Source: CAZGMJ01 sp964526785 (GTDB taxonomy: Bacteria > Planctomycetota > Phycisphaerae > Sedimentisphaerales > Anaerobacaceae). Taken from it: a stretch of 64,000 nucleotides of DNA. The notes under the pieces are model-generated. The model made no database searches, was not told the origin of the DNA, and worked only from the letters and a program-made list of their open reading frames with translations. Below, in pieces: positions 16,428-25,767 of the stretch. Position 1 is the stretch's first letter; each line of letters begins with the position of its first letter. Made by a program: the position numbers and the translations under genes. Location of the stretch: the NCBI GenBank assembly GCA_964526785.1, contig CAZGMJ010000001.1, positions 150,592 to 214,591 on the forward strand, read 5' to 3'.

Positions 16428-17831
16428 ATGACAACGACCAGGATTGCCGAGCAGATCAACAGACGCAGTTTCCTGCACTCCAGCGCCGCGGTCGGCGCCG
16501 GCCTCGTACTTCCGACAGCGGCCTTCGCAGACGCTCACAGGAAGCAGGACGATATCAACGTGGCCGTCATCGGTCTGGGCGAACAGGGCATGACCTTGCT
16601 CGATAACTGCATGCAGATGTCCGGCGTCCGAATCAAAGCCGTATGCGATATATGGCCGTACAAGCGGAATTGGATATCGCGCCGGCTCGCTTCTCTGCAA
16701 TATGAGAACAACGCCTATGAGGACTACGCACAGATGCTGGACAAAGAGAAGGATCTCGATGCAGCCATCATCGCGACGCCCGATTTCTGGCATGCGCCCC
16801 AAACGGTGGACTGCCTCAAAGCCGGGCTGCACGTCTATTGCGAAAAGGAAATGTCCAATACGGTTGACGGCGCAAAGAAAATGGTGCTGGCGTCGAAGGA
16901 AACAGGCAAATTGCTCCAGATTGGCCACCAACGCCGCTCCAACAGACGCTACAAATACTGCCTCAACAACGTGATCAAAGGTGCCGGATTGCTGGGGCGA
17001 ATCAGCGCCGTCAACGGCCAGTGGAACCGCTCGCCCGCGGTTCTGCAAGGCGTACCAAAGAAGTACGCGCCTACCACGGAAATGCTGGCGAAATACGGAT
17101 ACAAATCCGTCGAACAGTTCAGAAACTGGCGCTGGTATAAAGGGTTTGGCGGCGGGCCGATAGTGGACCTCGGCTCGCACCAGATCGACGTCTTCAACTG
17201 GTTCCTGCAGGCCAGGCCGAAATCCGTCATCGCCAGCGGCCGCATGAACTTTTACGATGGAAAGAAACGCCAGTGGTATGACACGGTCATGGCTGTCTAT
17301 GAGTACGAGACTGCTCGCGGGAGTGTCACCGCGTTCTATCAGACCCTCAGCGCCAGTGCGAGCGGCGGATACTTCGAGAACTTCATGGGCGATCAAGGGT
17401 CCCTGACCATCTCCGAAAGTCCGGGCAAATGCGCCGTGTACAGGGACAAAGACCATGCGCCCGCATGGGATAGATGGATCAAAGCAGGGCTGCTATACAA
17501 GCAATGTCAGTGCGAGACCGAATGCATTGAAGAGGCGATCGAGAAGTGCAAGAGCGAGTGTAACTGCCCGCAGATCACGGAGAAACAGACCGGCTCCGTA
17601 CTCGATCCCCGCGAGAGCCCGCCTCCGCCCAAATACGAACTGCCGATAGTCATGAAACAGAAAGTCCATCGCGGCCATCTGGAGAACTTCTTCGATGCCA
17701 TACGCGGAAAGGAAAAGCTCAACTGCCCGGCTGAGATAGGCTACGAAACGGCTGTGACAGTGTTGAAGGTCAATGAAGCCATCGCCGCCGGCCGGAAACT
17801 GGAGTTCAAGAACAACGAATTTCGTGTGTAA
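16428..17831 (+). CDS. Tat-exported Gfo/Idh/MocA oxidoreductase with six-cysteine insert
   Basis: 467 residues from the ATG at 16428, eight bases after AAGGAG. NRRSFLHSSAAVGAG is a Tat signal. The Rossmann motif VAVIGLGEQG follows near residue 45, then CEKEMSNTV (the EKP-like loop with catalytic Lys) and GGGPIVDLGSHQIDVFNW with the conserved GxHxxD-like segment. Such proteins are NAD(P)-dependent sugar oxidoreductases, often many per planctomycete genome. Residues 360-380 hold an unusual insert: Cys at 360, 362, 366, 374, 378 and 380, in mirror-symmetric spacing. The insert is followed by a Pro-rich linker (ESPPPPKY) before the C-terminal GHLENFFDAIRGKEKLNCPAE. A metal site is possible. Confidence 0.9.
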   Translation: MTTTRIAEQINRRSFLHSSAAVGAGLVLPTAAFADAHRKQDDINVAVIGLGEQGMTLLDNCMQMSGVRIKAVCDIWPYKRNWISRRLASLQYENNAYEDYAQMLDKEKDLDAAIIATPDFWHAPQTVDCLKAGLHVYCEKEMSNTVDGAKKMVLASKETGKLLQIGHQRRSNRRYKYCLNNVIKGAGLLGRISAVNGQWNRSPAVLQGVPKKYAPTTEMLAKYGYKSVEQFRNWRWYKGFGGGPIVDLGSHQIDVFNWFLQARPKSVIASGRMNFYDGKKRQWYDTVMAVYEYETARGSVTAFYQTLSASASGGYFENFMGDQGSLTISESPGKCAVYRDKDHAPAWDRWIKAGLLYKQCQCETECIEEAIEKCKSECNCPQITEKQTGSVLDPRESPPPPKYELPIVMKQKVHRGHLENFFDAIRGKEKLNCPAEIGYETAVTVLKVNEAIAAGRKLEFKNNEFRV

Positions 17832-18173
17832 GCGCAATACCCCGTGCTATTAAGCTATCGTGCGCGTTTTGTCGTGAAACTACACCTGCTGCATGGGCCG
17901 TCCGGCGTGTCGGGATGGTCCCTTCGCCTGTGTGCTGACCAAATCGGTTGGGGGGAGAGTGCTTCTCGCGATTGCAGCACTGCGTGGTCGGGCGTCCGAT
18001 TCGATAGTGGATGCCTGCGAAAAACCCCTTGCATAAAGATGTGTATCGCGTATTCTCTCATCTGATCCGAGTGGAACTCGCAACAACGACCCGAATGCGA
18101 CCGCCGGCGGGAATCAACGGACCGCGATGCTCGTTGCATCGGTGGTGGTCCGATTGCAGGGGCTTTACCGTAG
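17832..18173. other. Intergenic region, nothing recognised
   Basis: 342 bases between the Gfo/Idh/MocA stop and the YkgJ-like gene. No convincing coding frame, promoter or hairpin with a T-tract was found. Confidence 0.5.
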
Positions 18174-18443
18174 ATGACGAAAAACAACGCCAATACCTGG
18201 CGGGCCAAGTTCAGACGCACGCTCACGTCGCCGCTTCCGGTCTCGCCCAAACGCAGAGGACAATGCATCGGCTGCGGTGCCTGCTGTAAATTGCCCAACG
18301 TCTGCACGTTTCTGAGATTCGACGACAATGGCCGGTCATACTGTGCCGCCTATCGGTTCCGACCCCTCAATTGCAGGAAGTACCCCCGCACGGAATCGGA
18401 GCACATTACCCGGGACACCTGCGGCTTCACATTCGAAGACTAG
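18174..18443 (+). CDS. YkgJ-like zinc/iron-chelating cysteine-cluster protein
   Basis: 89 residues. The CIGCGACCKLPNVC segment and the later YCAAYRFRPLNCRKYP with a final Cys match the CxxCxxCC family (YkgJ, UPF0153), whose cysteines bind iron or zinc; the reaction is unknown. ATG at 18174 has only a weak upstream AGGGG, and the N-terminal 25 residues are basic, so the true start may differ slightly. The C-terminal TRDTCGFTFED ends the domain normally. It stands alone. Confidence 0.78.
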   Translation: MTKNNANTWRAKFRRTLTSPLPVSPKRRGQCIGCGACCKLPNVCTFLRFDDNGRSYCAAYRFRPLNCRKYPRTESEHITRDTCGFTFED

Positions 18444-18584
18444 CGCTTGGGACACCCATAAGTCTGACGAGTCGTGGCTGGGCGGCATGACCGCTCGCAA
18501 TCCACCCGCAATGACAGTTCCTTCAGCGCAATAGGTCCGCCATGTACTCTGTGAGATGGATGATCTGTGGACGCAAGGGCCTGC

Positions 18585-19196
18585 TTACCGACCTTTGCGA
18601 TTTCGCAGCAATGCCAGGCTGCCTAATCCAAGCAGCACCACAGTAGCCGGCTCCGGAATAGGGGGCTGGGGCGGGTCGATAATGATTGGTGGATTCGGCA
18701 CGGTCGGGCTGTCTCCTTCGGTTGAACCGCCCGATGGAGAAGCGACGCTGGCTCCCGCTGTCCCGATAGATACGCTGCTCGTTCGGAGTCCCGAGGATCG
18801 GAATCCGCCGCCCGCAGACGCACGCAGTCCGCTTGGTGATCGGTTTCCGCTCGCCGAGCGATCGAAGTTGACTTGCTCGAAGACCGCGACCACGATTTTC
18901 GGCTTGTCAAGATAGGCTGTTGTGACGCTTGAACTGGGATCCTCGACCTCCCCGAGCCAATAGACGAATTGATATCCTCTCTTTGGTACGGCTGACAGCG
19001 TAATTGCCGCATGTGGCTCGAAGTGATAGACGCCGGTAGAAGGTATAACGGCCCCCGCCTCCGCGGGCGTTTGCTGCATGAGCAGGGCCACAGTGGCCTC
19101 CTCGGCGTAGATAGGGCAGAAGGGTAGAGCTGATAAAACTGCAACGGCCAAAAACAACACCCGCCGTTGCGCAGGTACATAAAGCAACCTTTTCAT
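18585..19196 (-). CDS. PEP-CTERM sorted exoprotein with a beta-grasp repeat
   Basis: 203 residues. ATG at 19196 follows GGAGG. A signal peptide (VLFLAVAVLSALPFCPIYA) leads to a domain, about residues 33-105, resembling the bacterial InlB-B-type repeat (ITLSAVPKRGYQFVYWLGEV, then VVAVFE). A low-complexity Ser/Gly and Pro linker follows, and the C-terminus is a PEP-CTERM signal: IPEPAT, hydrophobic helix, then RNRKGR. Such proteins are cut by an exosortase and released or anchored outside; no exosortase is in the window. Confidence 0.88.
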   Translation of the reverse strand: MKRLLYVPAQRRVLFLAVAVLSALPFCPIYAEEATVALLMQQTPAEAGAVIPSTGVYHFEPHAAITLSAVPKRGYQFVYWLGEVEDPSSSVTTAYLDKPKIVVAVFEQVNFDRSASGNRSPSGLRASAGGGFRSSGLRTSSVSIGTAGASVASPSGGSTEGDSPTVPNPPIIIDPPQPPIPEPATVVLLGLGSLALLRNRKGR

Positions 19197-19542
19197 CAGA
19201 CCGCCTCCGAAGCGCTCTACCCATAATACTCGACCTTCCTAAAGTGTACGCATTGGAAGGCTCAAGTCTCGCCTATTTTACCACTGCATTTCCCGCCAAG
19301 TCAAGCACTTTCTGCAAGGATTTGGGGGTGCACCGACGGCAAAACAGCAGAACCATGCTGGAAAAACCCACTTATTGGCACATCAGAGGCTTTTTTCATC
19401 AGGTTGAGGGGGTATACGAATATCCGCGAAAAATCCGATAATTACACGCACCAGCGTTCATCCGCATTGCAAGTACGCCAGATTGTTGGCAAGACCGCGA
19501 TCGCTTATCTCCAATAGACTGGTTGAAGCACCGGGTGATGCC
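19197..19542. other. Intergenic region, holds the PEP-CTERM promoter
   Basis: 346 bases between the PEP-CTERM gene and the 3' end of the alaC-like gene, both on the minus strand. Besides the promoter at 19275-19304 nothing else is evident. Confidence 0.5.
19275..19304 (-). promoter_or_regulatory. Sigma70-like promoter for the PEP-CTERM gene
   Basis: Minus-strand TTGACT (19304-19299), 18-base spacer, TAAAAT (19280-19275), about 79 bases upstream of the ATG at 19196. Confidence 0.5.
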
Positions 19543-20757
19543 TCAAGCCTTGGCCTTGCGAATCGGCTTGTCCTGCTCGAAGCGGCTGATATTGCGTATT
19601 GCCTGCCTGAGGCGCTGCTCGTTCTCAACCAGCGCGATCCGCATATAGCCCTCGCCATTCTCGCCAAAGGCTCGTCCCGGAGCGATAGCCACCTCCGCAT
19701 GCTCCATCAGATCCATCGCGTAATCGATTGTGCCCTTGTCGCGCAGCCGTTCCGGCGGTACCTTCGCCCATACGAACATACTCGCGCGCGGACGCGCAAC
19801 TTCCCAACCGATCCTGCGCAGTCCGTCGCAGACAACATCCCGTCGTGACTGATAAATGCGGTTCTGCTCGATGATCGTGCCGTCACAGTGGCGAAGAGCG
19901 ATAATGCCCGCGATCTGAATCGCCTGGAATATGCCGTAATCGTAATAGCCCTTGATCGTTGCCAGATGCTCGATCATGTCCCGATTCCCCGCCATAAACC
20001 CAACGCGAAAGCCCGCCATGTTGTATGGTTTGCTCATCGTTATGAATTCGACGCCGACGTCCTTGGCGCCTTTGGCCGAGAGGAAACTGGGGGCCTTATA
20101 CTCGTCGAAGCACGTTTCTCCGTACGCAAAATCGTGAATTACCGCCATGCCGAACCGCTTGGCCAGATCGACCACAGTCTCGAAGAAGCCTTCATCCACC
20201 GTCAGCGCAGTCGGATTATGCGGATAGTTCAATATGAGCAGTTTAGGCTTGGGGTACAGGTGCTCACAAACCATCGCGATCGTATCGAGGAACTTCTGGT
20301 CGGTACCGAGCGGCACAGTGATAACATTCCCTCCCGCTAGCGCCACCGCATAAGTGTGAATGGGAAACGATGGATCGGGCACAACCGCCGTATCTCCCGG
20401 CCCAAGCATCGCCAGACACAGATGGCTGAACCCTTCCTTCGAGCCGATGCACGCCAGCACTTCCGTTTCCCAGTCCAGCGAGACCCCCCATCTCTTCTCA
20501 TATTTGATGGCGATTTCTTTCCGCAACCCCTTGATGCCGCGAGACGCGCTGTAGCGATGGTTCCGATGATCCTGAACCGCTTCGCACAGCTTGTCGATAA
20601 CGATTTGTGGGGCCGGGTCGGACGGATTGCCCATGCCCAGGTCAATGATATCCGCGCCCTCTCGCCGTTTCTGGAGCTTGAGCGCATTGAGCCTGCCGAA
20701 CAGATACGGCGGCAGACGCTTTATCCTTTGAGCCGGTTCGATTGTGAAATCCGTCAT
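19543..20757 (-). CDS. alaC: AlaC-like class I aminotransferase
   Basis: 404 residues from the ATG at 20757 (MTDFTIEPAQRIKRLPPYLF), which matches the family start and has GGA upstream; another ATG is at 20769 and the open frame reaches 20958, overlapping the neighbour. The fold-type I signatures are visible: ADIIDLGMGNPSDPAP, YSASRGIKGLR, LILNYPHNPTA, IHDFAYGETCF, and TMSKPYNMAGFRVGF with the PLP lysine. AlaC makes alanine from pyruvate and glutamate; other close paralogues act on aspartate or diaminopimelate. It is followed by a minus-strand gap and preceded by the phosphoesterase 163 bases away. Confidence 0.88.
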   Translation of the reverse strand: MTDFTIEPAQRIKRLPPYLFGRLNALKLQKRREGADIIDLGMGNPSDPAPQIVIDKLCEAVQDHRNHRYSASRGIKGLRKEIAIKYEKRWGVSLDWETEVLACIGSKEGFSHLCLAMLGPGDTAVVPDPSFPIHTYAVALAGGNVITVPLGTDQKFLDTIAMVCEHLYPKPKLLILNYPHNPTALTVDEGFFETVVDLAKRFGMAVIHDFAYGETCFDEYKAPSFLSAKGAKDVGVEFITMSKPYNMAGFRVGFMAGNRDMIEHLATIKGYYDYGIFQAIQIAGIIALRHCDGTIIEQNRIYQSRRDVVCDGLRRIGWEVARPRASMFVWAKVPPERLRDKGTIDYAMDLMEHAEVAIAPGRAFGENGEGYMRIALVENEQRLRQAIRNISRFEQDKPIRKAKA

Positions 20758-20920
20758 TGCCTGTTCCATATAAGTGAGGATTGAACTACCAAAACAATCG
20801 ACCAGTCTATTCGAATCCGATGAATTTTCAATCCCTTTGCGGATTTCGCTGGACAATTGGAATCTGCTGGGATAGGCGCCCGGTGGGTAACTCGAAAAAC
20901 TCGCTCTCAGAACGGGTCGT

Positions 20921-21808
20921 TTAGCAGAGCGTGAAGACTGTGATCTCCGGCCGGGCATTAAATCGTGCCCGCCCCACGCGTCCGAGGCCCCGATTGACGT
21001 AGAGTTGCTTGCCCTCGACTTCGTACAGGCCGGCGTGATAGGGCCGTTCCTGATTCTTCTGCCCCGGCGGTGTAATCGTTGTTTTTCGACCGTGCGTATG
21101 GCCGCTCATGACCACCGACGCATGAAACTCGCCGAGATGCTCAACGCCGCGAGGGTTGTGCACGAGTGCTATCGCCGCCTGATCGGTCGGGACGTCCACA
21201 AAAGCGGTATCCGGCTGGAAATCCCCCATCCACAGATCGCCAAGCCCCACAAACCAGAGCCGGTGCCCGTCGACATCCAGCACATCCGCTTCGTTACGCA
21301 AAACGTTGACACCCTTGGCTTCCATGCCTCTTGTCATGCGGCGCAGCAGTTGGGCACGCTTGCGCGAAGCAGTGCGCTGCATTCCGTAATCATGATTGCC
21401 CAGGCACGCAAAAACGCCGCGTTTGGCCATTACTTCAGCGAGCACATCGACAACTTTCTCACGATATCGCCCCTGGAAGTCGTAGGTTATGTAATCACCG
21501 GTCAAGACCACCGCATCAGCTCCCAGCATGTTTATACGCTCGATGCATCGATGCAGGTATGCACTGCTGGTAGTCGTACTGCAATGCAGATCACTGACGT
21601 GGGCGATTCGCAGGCCACGCAATGGATCGGCCAGATTAGGTATTGGCAGATCAACCTGACTGACTTCAACCCATTCCGGGCCGACCCCTTTCCTGTCTAT
21701 AGCCCAGCTTGTGCAGAAGCCGAGCGTTCCCAGCGCAGAACGCCGAAAGTAGCGTCCTTGACGCACCAAATCGGTCAGTGGTGTTTTCTTGGATGTATAT
21801 TCAACCAT
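20921..21808 (-). CDS. YkuE/YaeI-type metallophosphoesterase
   Basis: 295 residues, ATG at 21808. The calcineurin motifs are in order: IAHVSDLHCS (DxH), VVLTGDYITY (GD), CLGNHDYG (GNHD), ALVHNPRG and MSGHTHGRK (GHTHG). The end VNRGLGRVGRARFNARPEIT is typical of the YaeI/YkuE group, which includes enzymes acting on UDP-2,3-diacylglucosamine or related lipids. No clear signal peptide, though residues 20-40 are mildly hydrophobic, so it may sit at the membrane. Confidence 0.88.
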   Translation of the reverse strand: MVEYTSKKTPLTDLVRQGRYFRRSALGTLGFCTSWAIDRKGVGPEWVEVSQVDLPIPNLADPLRGLRIAHVSDLHCSTTTSSAYLHRCIERINMLGADAVVLTGDYITYDFQGRYREKVVDVLAEVMAKRGVFACLGNHDYGMQRTASRKRAQLLRRMTRGMEAKGVNVLRNEADVLDVDGHRLWFVGLGDLWMGDFQPDTAFVDVPTDQAAIALVHNPRGVEHLGEFHASVVMSGHTHGRKTTITPPGQKNQERPYHAGLYEVEGKQLYVNRGLGRVGRARFNARPEITVFTLC

Positions 21809-22061
21809 ATCGTGGTATTCTCTGAGCTAAACCGGTGTGACTAATACGACCAACCCTGGGCTCATGTTTGCAAAAAGCACGACCGAAGTCAAGGTTTTCT
21901 ACGGACTTCATCGGCTACTTGCAGCCCGCGCCTTTGCAGCAGCCGTGTCGAATACCCGCCAGACAGCAGAATCACCCGCGCAGAAACCTTTCTCGGACCT
22001 TGCCGACGCTGTCGAGACAGACACAACCTGGCCCGTGGCGGCATTCGATAATTGAAGAACA
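21809..22061. other. Intergenic region, nothing recognised
   Basis: 253 bases between two minus-strand genes. No hairpin with T-tract and no credible small gene was found. Confidence 0.5.
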
Positions 22062-24782
22062 TCACCACGCGGGCTTGGAGACAAAATGGTAATCGCCCGA
22101 ACCGACGGCGTAAACGGCATAGTCCTCCTCAGTGCGAAGGAATACGATATGGCGGACGCGGTTGGCCGGCTTGCCGCTCTCCTTGACATCTTTGGCCGTC
22201 GTGGCTGGAATATGCACCGTTGCCGAAGTATTTGCCGGGATTGTCAGGTCCATCGTAAATACCGGATCCTGCCATTGCCACGAAACCGCAATGCTGCCAT
22301 ACATTGTCTCATGCTCGGCACTCGCGTGTGTGATATCGCCCAACAACCGCGGATGAATGATGCTGCGTTTGAATCCCGGCGTATCAGGATCCGGCTTAAT
22401 ACCCGCAATCGCCTGATAGAACCAAGCGCTGATGTGCCCGAACATGATATGATTCCGCGAAGCCTCTCCGTCCCACTGTTCCCAGAGCGTCGTAGCCCCT
22501 TGTCGGAGCCAGTTACCCCAACTGGGATAGTCCTCCTTGGTTGCAAATGTATAGACGACATCGGCCCGGCCGTTCTGAGTCAGTGCGTCGATCAGATACT
22601 TCGTGCCGAGAATGCCGGCGTCGAGATGCCCGCCCAAGCTTTCTATGTTGGCTGCGAGATTATCGACAACGCGCTGTCGCTGATCGTCCGGCACCAGATT
22701 GTGATAAAGAGCGCAACTCATCGCAGTCTGCGTTCCGCCGGCGTAGAGGCCGGTCCGTGCATCGTAGAATTTGCTGTGGAATGCCTCCGCGATATCTGCC
22801 GCCAGAAGGGCATACCGTTCCATGTCCTCATCTTTGCCCAGCATCTCAGCGACCTTCGATACAATCAGCGCATCGCGATAGTAATAGCCCGTGGAAGTGA
22901 CCTCGGCGGGCGTCTTGGTCTTGGCGGGCACCCAGTCGCCCAACCCGATCCCGACGATATGATCCGTAGCCTTGCTCGTCAGGTAATCGACGTATCGTTT
23001 GAATCGGTCGTAATGCTCGGCCAGGATGCGACTGTCGCCGCGATATTCGTGGAGATACCACGGAATCAGCAAATACGCGCTGTCCCATGCTGGCCCGTTT
23101 CCCCAACTATATCCCCAACCCCCGGTCGGCACGATGCCGGGTAGTTCGCCGCTGTCCCGCTGCTCGTCCTTGAAGTCGTCCATCCATTTGGTGTACGCCG
23201 GCGCCGACTTGAAATTGTACAGTCCGCACTCGGCCGCCAGATGCGCATCGCCTGTCCAGCCGTTCTTCTCGCGATGCGGGCAGTCCGTTGGATAGCCGTG
23301 AAAAGTGCCTCGATACGCCCAGAGCGTGGCCTCCTGGATGTCGTTGAGCAGGTCATTCGAGCATTCGAAGCGGCCCGCCCGATCAAATGCAGTGTGCACA
23401 ACCCGCCCGACTAACGTTTCCGGCGTCGGCTTCTCACGCAGGCCCGTAACCTCGACGTATCGAAAGCCGTGGTATGTAAAATCGGGCTCCCATGTCTCTG
23501 TGCCCTCTCCCTTGAGGATGTACGTGTCGGTCTGGGGCAATCCCTCTTTGATGTGCTTGCCGATTTCCTCCTGATCTACAGTCCCGTCGGGATTCAGTCG
23601 TTCGCCGTACTTCATCACGATCTTCGTGCCGGCCGGCCCGGAGACCTTCAGTTTTGCCCAGCCGGCCATGTTCTGGCCCATATCGAAGACGTATACGCCC
23701 GACACCGGCTCGTTGATATCGACGGGCGTAATTGTCTGCGTCACCTTGATCGGTTGGCACATCTGAGCTGCAAGTTCGCCGGCAGGCCCCGCTGCGGCTG
23801 CCGCTTGTTCCCACCCACTGTCGTTATAGTCCGCCCGATTCCAGCCGGGCATCTCCAGCCGGGCGTCGTACGTCTGGCCGTTGCGGATGCTGTCGAACAG
23901 TATCGGGCCGGTGGAAACTTTCCACGAGCCGTCGCTGATGATCGTTTGCACCGAACCGTCGGCGTATTCGATCTCCAGTTGGCACAGCAACGTTGGACGA
24001 CCCCGCCACGGAGCCTTGTCGAAGTTCCAGACGGCGTGCGTATGCATGTTATACCAGCCGTTTCCGAGCACGACGCCGATTGCATTGGACCCCTGACGCA
24101 TTTGATTGGTGACGTCGTATGTTACGTATAGCACCCGCCGGTCATAGCGAGTGAAGGCCGGATCGAGCACGTGGTCGCCGATGCGCTTGCCATTGATGTA
24201 CAGTTCGTAGTAGCCCAGGCCCGTGATGTACATCCGTGCGGACGTTATTCGCTCTTCTGCGAACAACGTCTTGCGAAAGTAGGGGCTTGGTTGCGGCTCC
24301 AGAGGATCTCCGCTCGGCGCCGGCGCGCTGATCCACTGTGCCTGCCAGGCATCGGGTGTCAGCAGGCCCATTTCCCATTTGCCCGGACGGCTCCACGCCG
24401 AAGGCTTGTCCCGGCCGCTCCAGACGCGGACCTTCCAATAGCATCGTGTGCGTGAGTTCAGCGGCTTGCCCGCGTAAGGCACATGAACCGACTGATCGGA
24501 TTCGACCTTCCCCGTATCCCACAAATCGCCCATGTCCTGCCTCAGCGTCTCTGTGCTGCTCGCTACCAGAATCTGATAGGCCCTCTGCATTTGTCCTCGC
24601 CGCCTGGATGCCAGGACCCAGCTCAAACGAGGCTGGTCTACATCAATACCCAGCGGATCGGTCAAGTACTCGCATCGCAGATTCGTCGCAATCGGTCGTG
24701 ACGAGCCCGGACCCGACGAACTTGCACAACCGACGCAGAGTATTACAGCCGATACCAGCGCAATTGCGTGAGCAAACTTCAT
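22062..24782 (-). CDS. Alpha-L-rhamnosidase, glycoside hydrolase family 78, lipoprotein
   Basis: 906 residues from the ATG at 24782, with GAGGAG upstream; the frame extends further but has no signal there. The lipobox is ILCVGC. The N-terminal Fn3-like domain begins LRCEYLTDPLGIDVDQPRLS; the next region (YFRKTLFAEERITSARMYIT, GLGYYELYINGKRIG) and the catalytic barrel (YPTDCPHREKNGWTGDAHLA, with the acid Asp/Glu region, and AYTKWMDDFKDEQRDSGELP) match GH78. The C-terminal beta domain carries HASAEHETMYGSIAVSW. The enzyme frees rhamnose from pectins, saponins or other glycans in the periplasm or outside. Confidence 0.94.
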   Translation of the reverse strand: MKFAHAIALVSAVILCVGCASSSGPGSSRPIATNLRCEYLTDPLGIDVDQPRLSWVLASRRRGQMQRAYQILVASSTETLRQDMGDLWDTGKVESDQSVHVPYAGKPLNSRTRCYWKVRVWSGRDKPSAWSRPGKWEMGLLTPDAWQAQWISAPAPSGDPLEPQPSPYFRKTLFAEERITSARMYITGLGYYELYINGKRIGDHVLDPAFTRYDRRVLYVTYDVTNQMRQGSNAIGVVLGNGWYNMHTHAVWNFDKAPWRGRPTLLCQLEIEYADGSVQTIISDGSWKVSTGPILFDSIRNGQTYDARLEMPGWNRADYNDSGWEQAAAAAGPAGELAAQMCQPIKVTQTITPVDINEPVSGVYVFDMGQNMAGWAKLKVSGPAGTKIVMKYGERLNPDGTVDQEEIGKHIKEGLPQTDTYILKGEGTETWEPDFTYHGFRYVEVTGLREKPTPETLVGRVVHTAFDRAGRFECSNDLLNDIQEATLWAYRGTFHGYPTDCPHREKNGWTGDAHLAAECGLYNFKSAPAYTKWMDDFKDEQRDSGELPGIVPTGGWGYSWGNGPAWDSAYLLIPWYLHEYRGDSRILAEHYDRFKRYVDYLTSKATDHIVGIGLGDWVPAKTKTPAEVTSTGYYYRDALIVSKVAEMLGKDEDMERYALLAADIAEAFHSKFYDARTGLYAGGTQTAMSCALYHNLVPDDQRQRVVDNLAANIESLGGHLDAGILGTKYLIDALTQNGRADVVYTFATKEDYPSWGNWLRQGATTLWEQWDGEASRNHIMFGHISAWFYQAIAGIKPDPDTPGFKRSIIHPRLLGDITHASAEHETMYGSIAVSWQWQDPVFTMDLTIPANTSATVHIPATTAKDVKESGKPANRVRHIVFLRTEEDYAVYAVGSGDYHFVSKPAW

Positions 24783-24882
24783 GGACGATCTCCTCGATGG
24801 AATTGCCAATGCCTGCTGTCAACTGATCCTGACGCGTCTCGCAGCAATTATCTATGCCTTCTACTCGCCCTCGGAGTAACAC

Positions 24883-25710
24883 CTACTTCTCGATCTCCTC
24901 CGCTCGATACTGTAAATAAGCCTCGCGCATCGCCACATACGGCTCTAGCGCCGAGGCTTTGAACGATTCGTAATCGCCGATGTAGAAGGATCTTTCGTTA
25001 ATCATCTTGCCCGCGGATATCGCGATGGATGCCTCCCGCGGGTCTACGTACCGCACGGGATTGAGAAACTGATCGCCTACGATGCCCGTTGAGTCCCGGA
25101 GTGTCGAAGGTCCTAACAAAGGCCATACGATATACACGCCGTCGCCCCAGCCCCACGTCGCCAGCGTCTGGCCGAGATCTTCTTCCGTCGGCATCAGCCC
25201 GTGTCTATCTCTGGCCGGATCGCCGAAACCCAGCACCCCTTCGGTCGTGTTAATAGCAAAGCGGTACAGCTCCTTCCCCGCGGCCGCCCGCTTGTTTTGC
25301 AGCAGGCAGTTCACGAATCGTACCGGAGTCGTCAGATTGTGGAAGAAGTTGCGGATGCCGACGCGGGCCGGTTTCGGCGCAACGCCCTTGTACGTGTTGG
25401 CTATCGGCTTGACTACCCAGAAGTACAGCCTGTCGTTCAACCCGAACATCATCCGGTTCCACCCCTCCAGCGGGTCGGGCACCGTGATCTTCTCCTCGGC
25501 CTCCTCTTCCAGTAAATCGAAGTCGTCGAATTCGCCGCTTTCATCGAATCCTGTTGCCGCCAACTGCACGTTGGGGCCGCTGACGCGCACCCCGGAGCCG
25601 TCGGTCGCAAGAACGGCGTCCTCGTGTCGACTTGCTCCGTGCTTCGAAGATGAATTGCAACCGGCCAGCACAACCGCCACTCCGATCACCATCCAGACCT
25701 GCAGCTTCAT
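24883..25710 (-). CDS. mlaA: MlaA/VacJ-family outer-membrane lipoprotein
   Basis: 275 residues with lipobox VVLAGC. The core DPLEGWNRMMFGLNDRLYFW, then NFFHNLTTPVRFVNCLLQ, FGDPARDRHGLM, DLGQTLATWGWGDGVYIVWP and LGPSTLRDSTG, is the MlaA signature. MlaA removes misplaced phospholipid from the outer leaflet of the outer membrane and hands it to MlaC. Between the lipobox and the core is a linker with GEFDDFDLLEEEAEEK, an acidic Phe motif also seen in the transporter upstream. It closes the mlaC-RND-mlaA operon, 57 bases after the transporter. Confidence 0.94.
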   Translation of the reverse strand: MKLQVWMVIGVAVVLAGCNSSSKHGASRHEDAVLATDGSGVRVSGPNVQLAATGFDESGEFDDFDLLEEEAEEKITVPDPLEGWNRMMFGLNDRLYFWVVKPIANTYKGVAPKPARVGIRNFFHNLTTPVRFVNCLLQNKRAAAGKELYRFAINTTEGVLGFGDPARDRHGLMPTEEDLGQTLATWGWGDGVYIVWPLLGPSTLRDSTGIVGDQFLNPVRYVDPREASIAISAGKMINERSFYIGDYESFKASALEPYVAMREAYLQYRAEEIEK

Positions 25711-25767
25711 ATCGTTCTCCTTAACGAGTCCTGCGAGTCGCTATCCTACAACAGCGGCCGGCCGATC

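Noticed and set aside
22086..23144. Plus-strand frame of 352 codons inside the rhamnosidase gene
   Set aside because: Shadow of the GH78 gene on the other strand.
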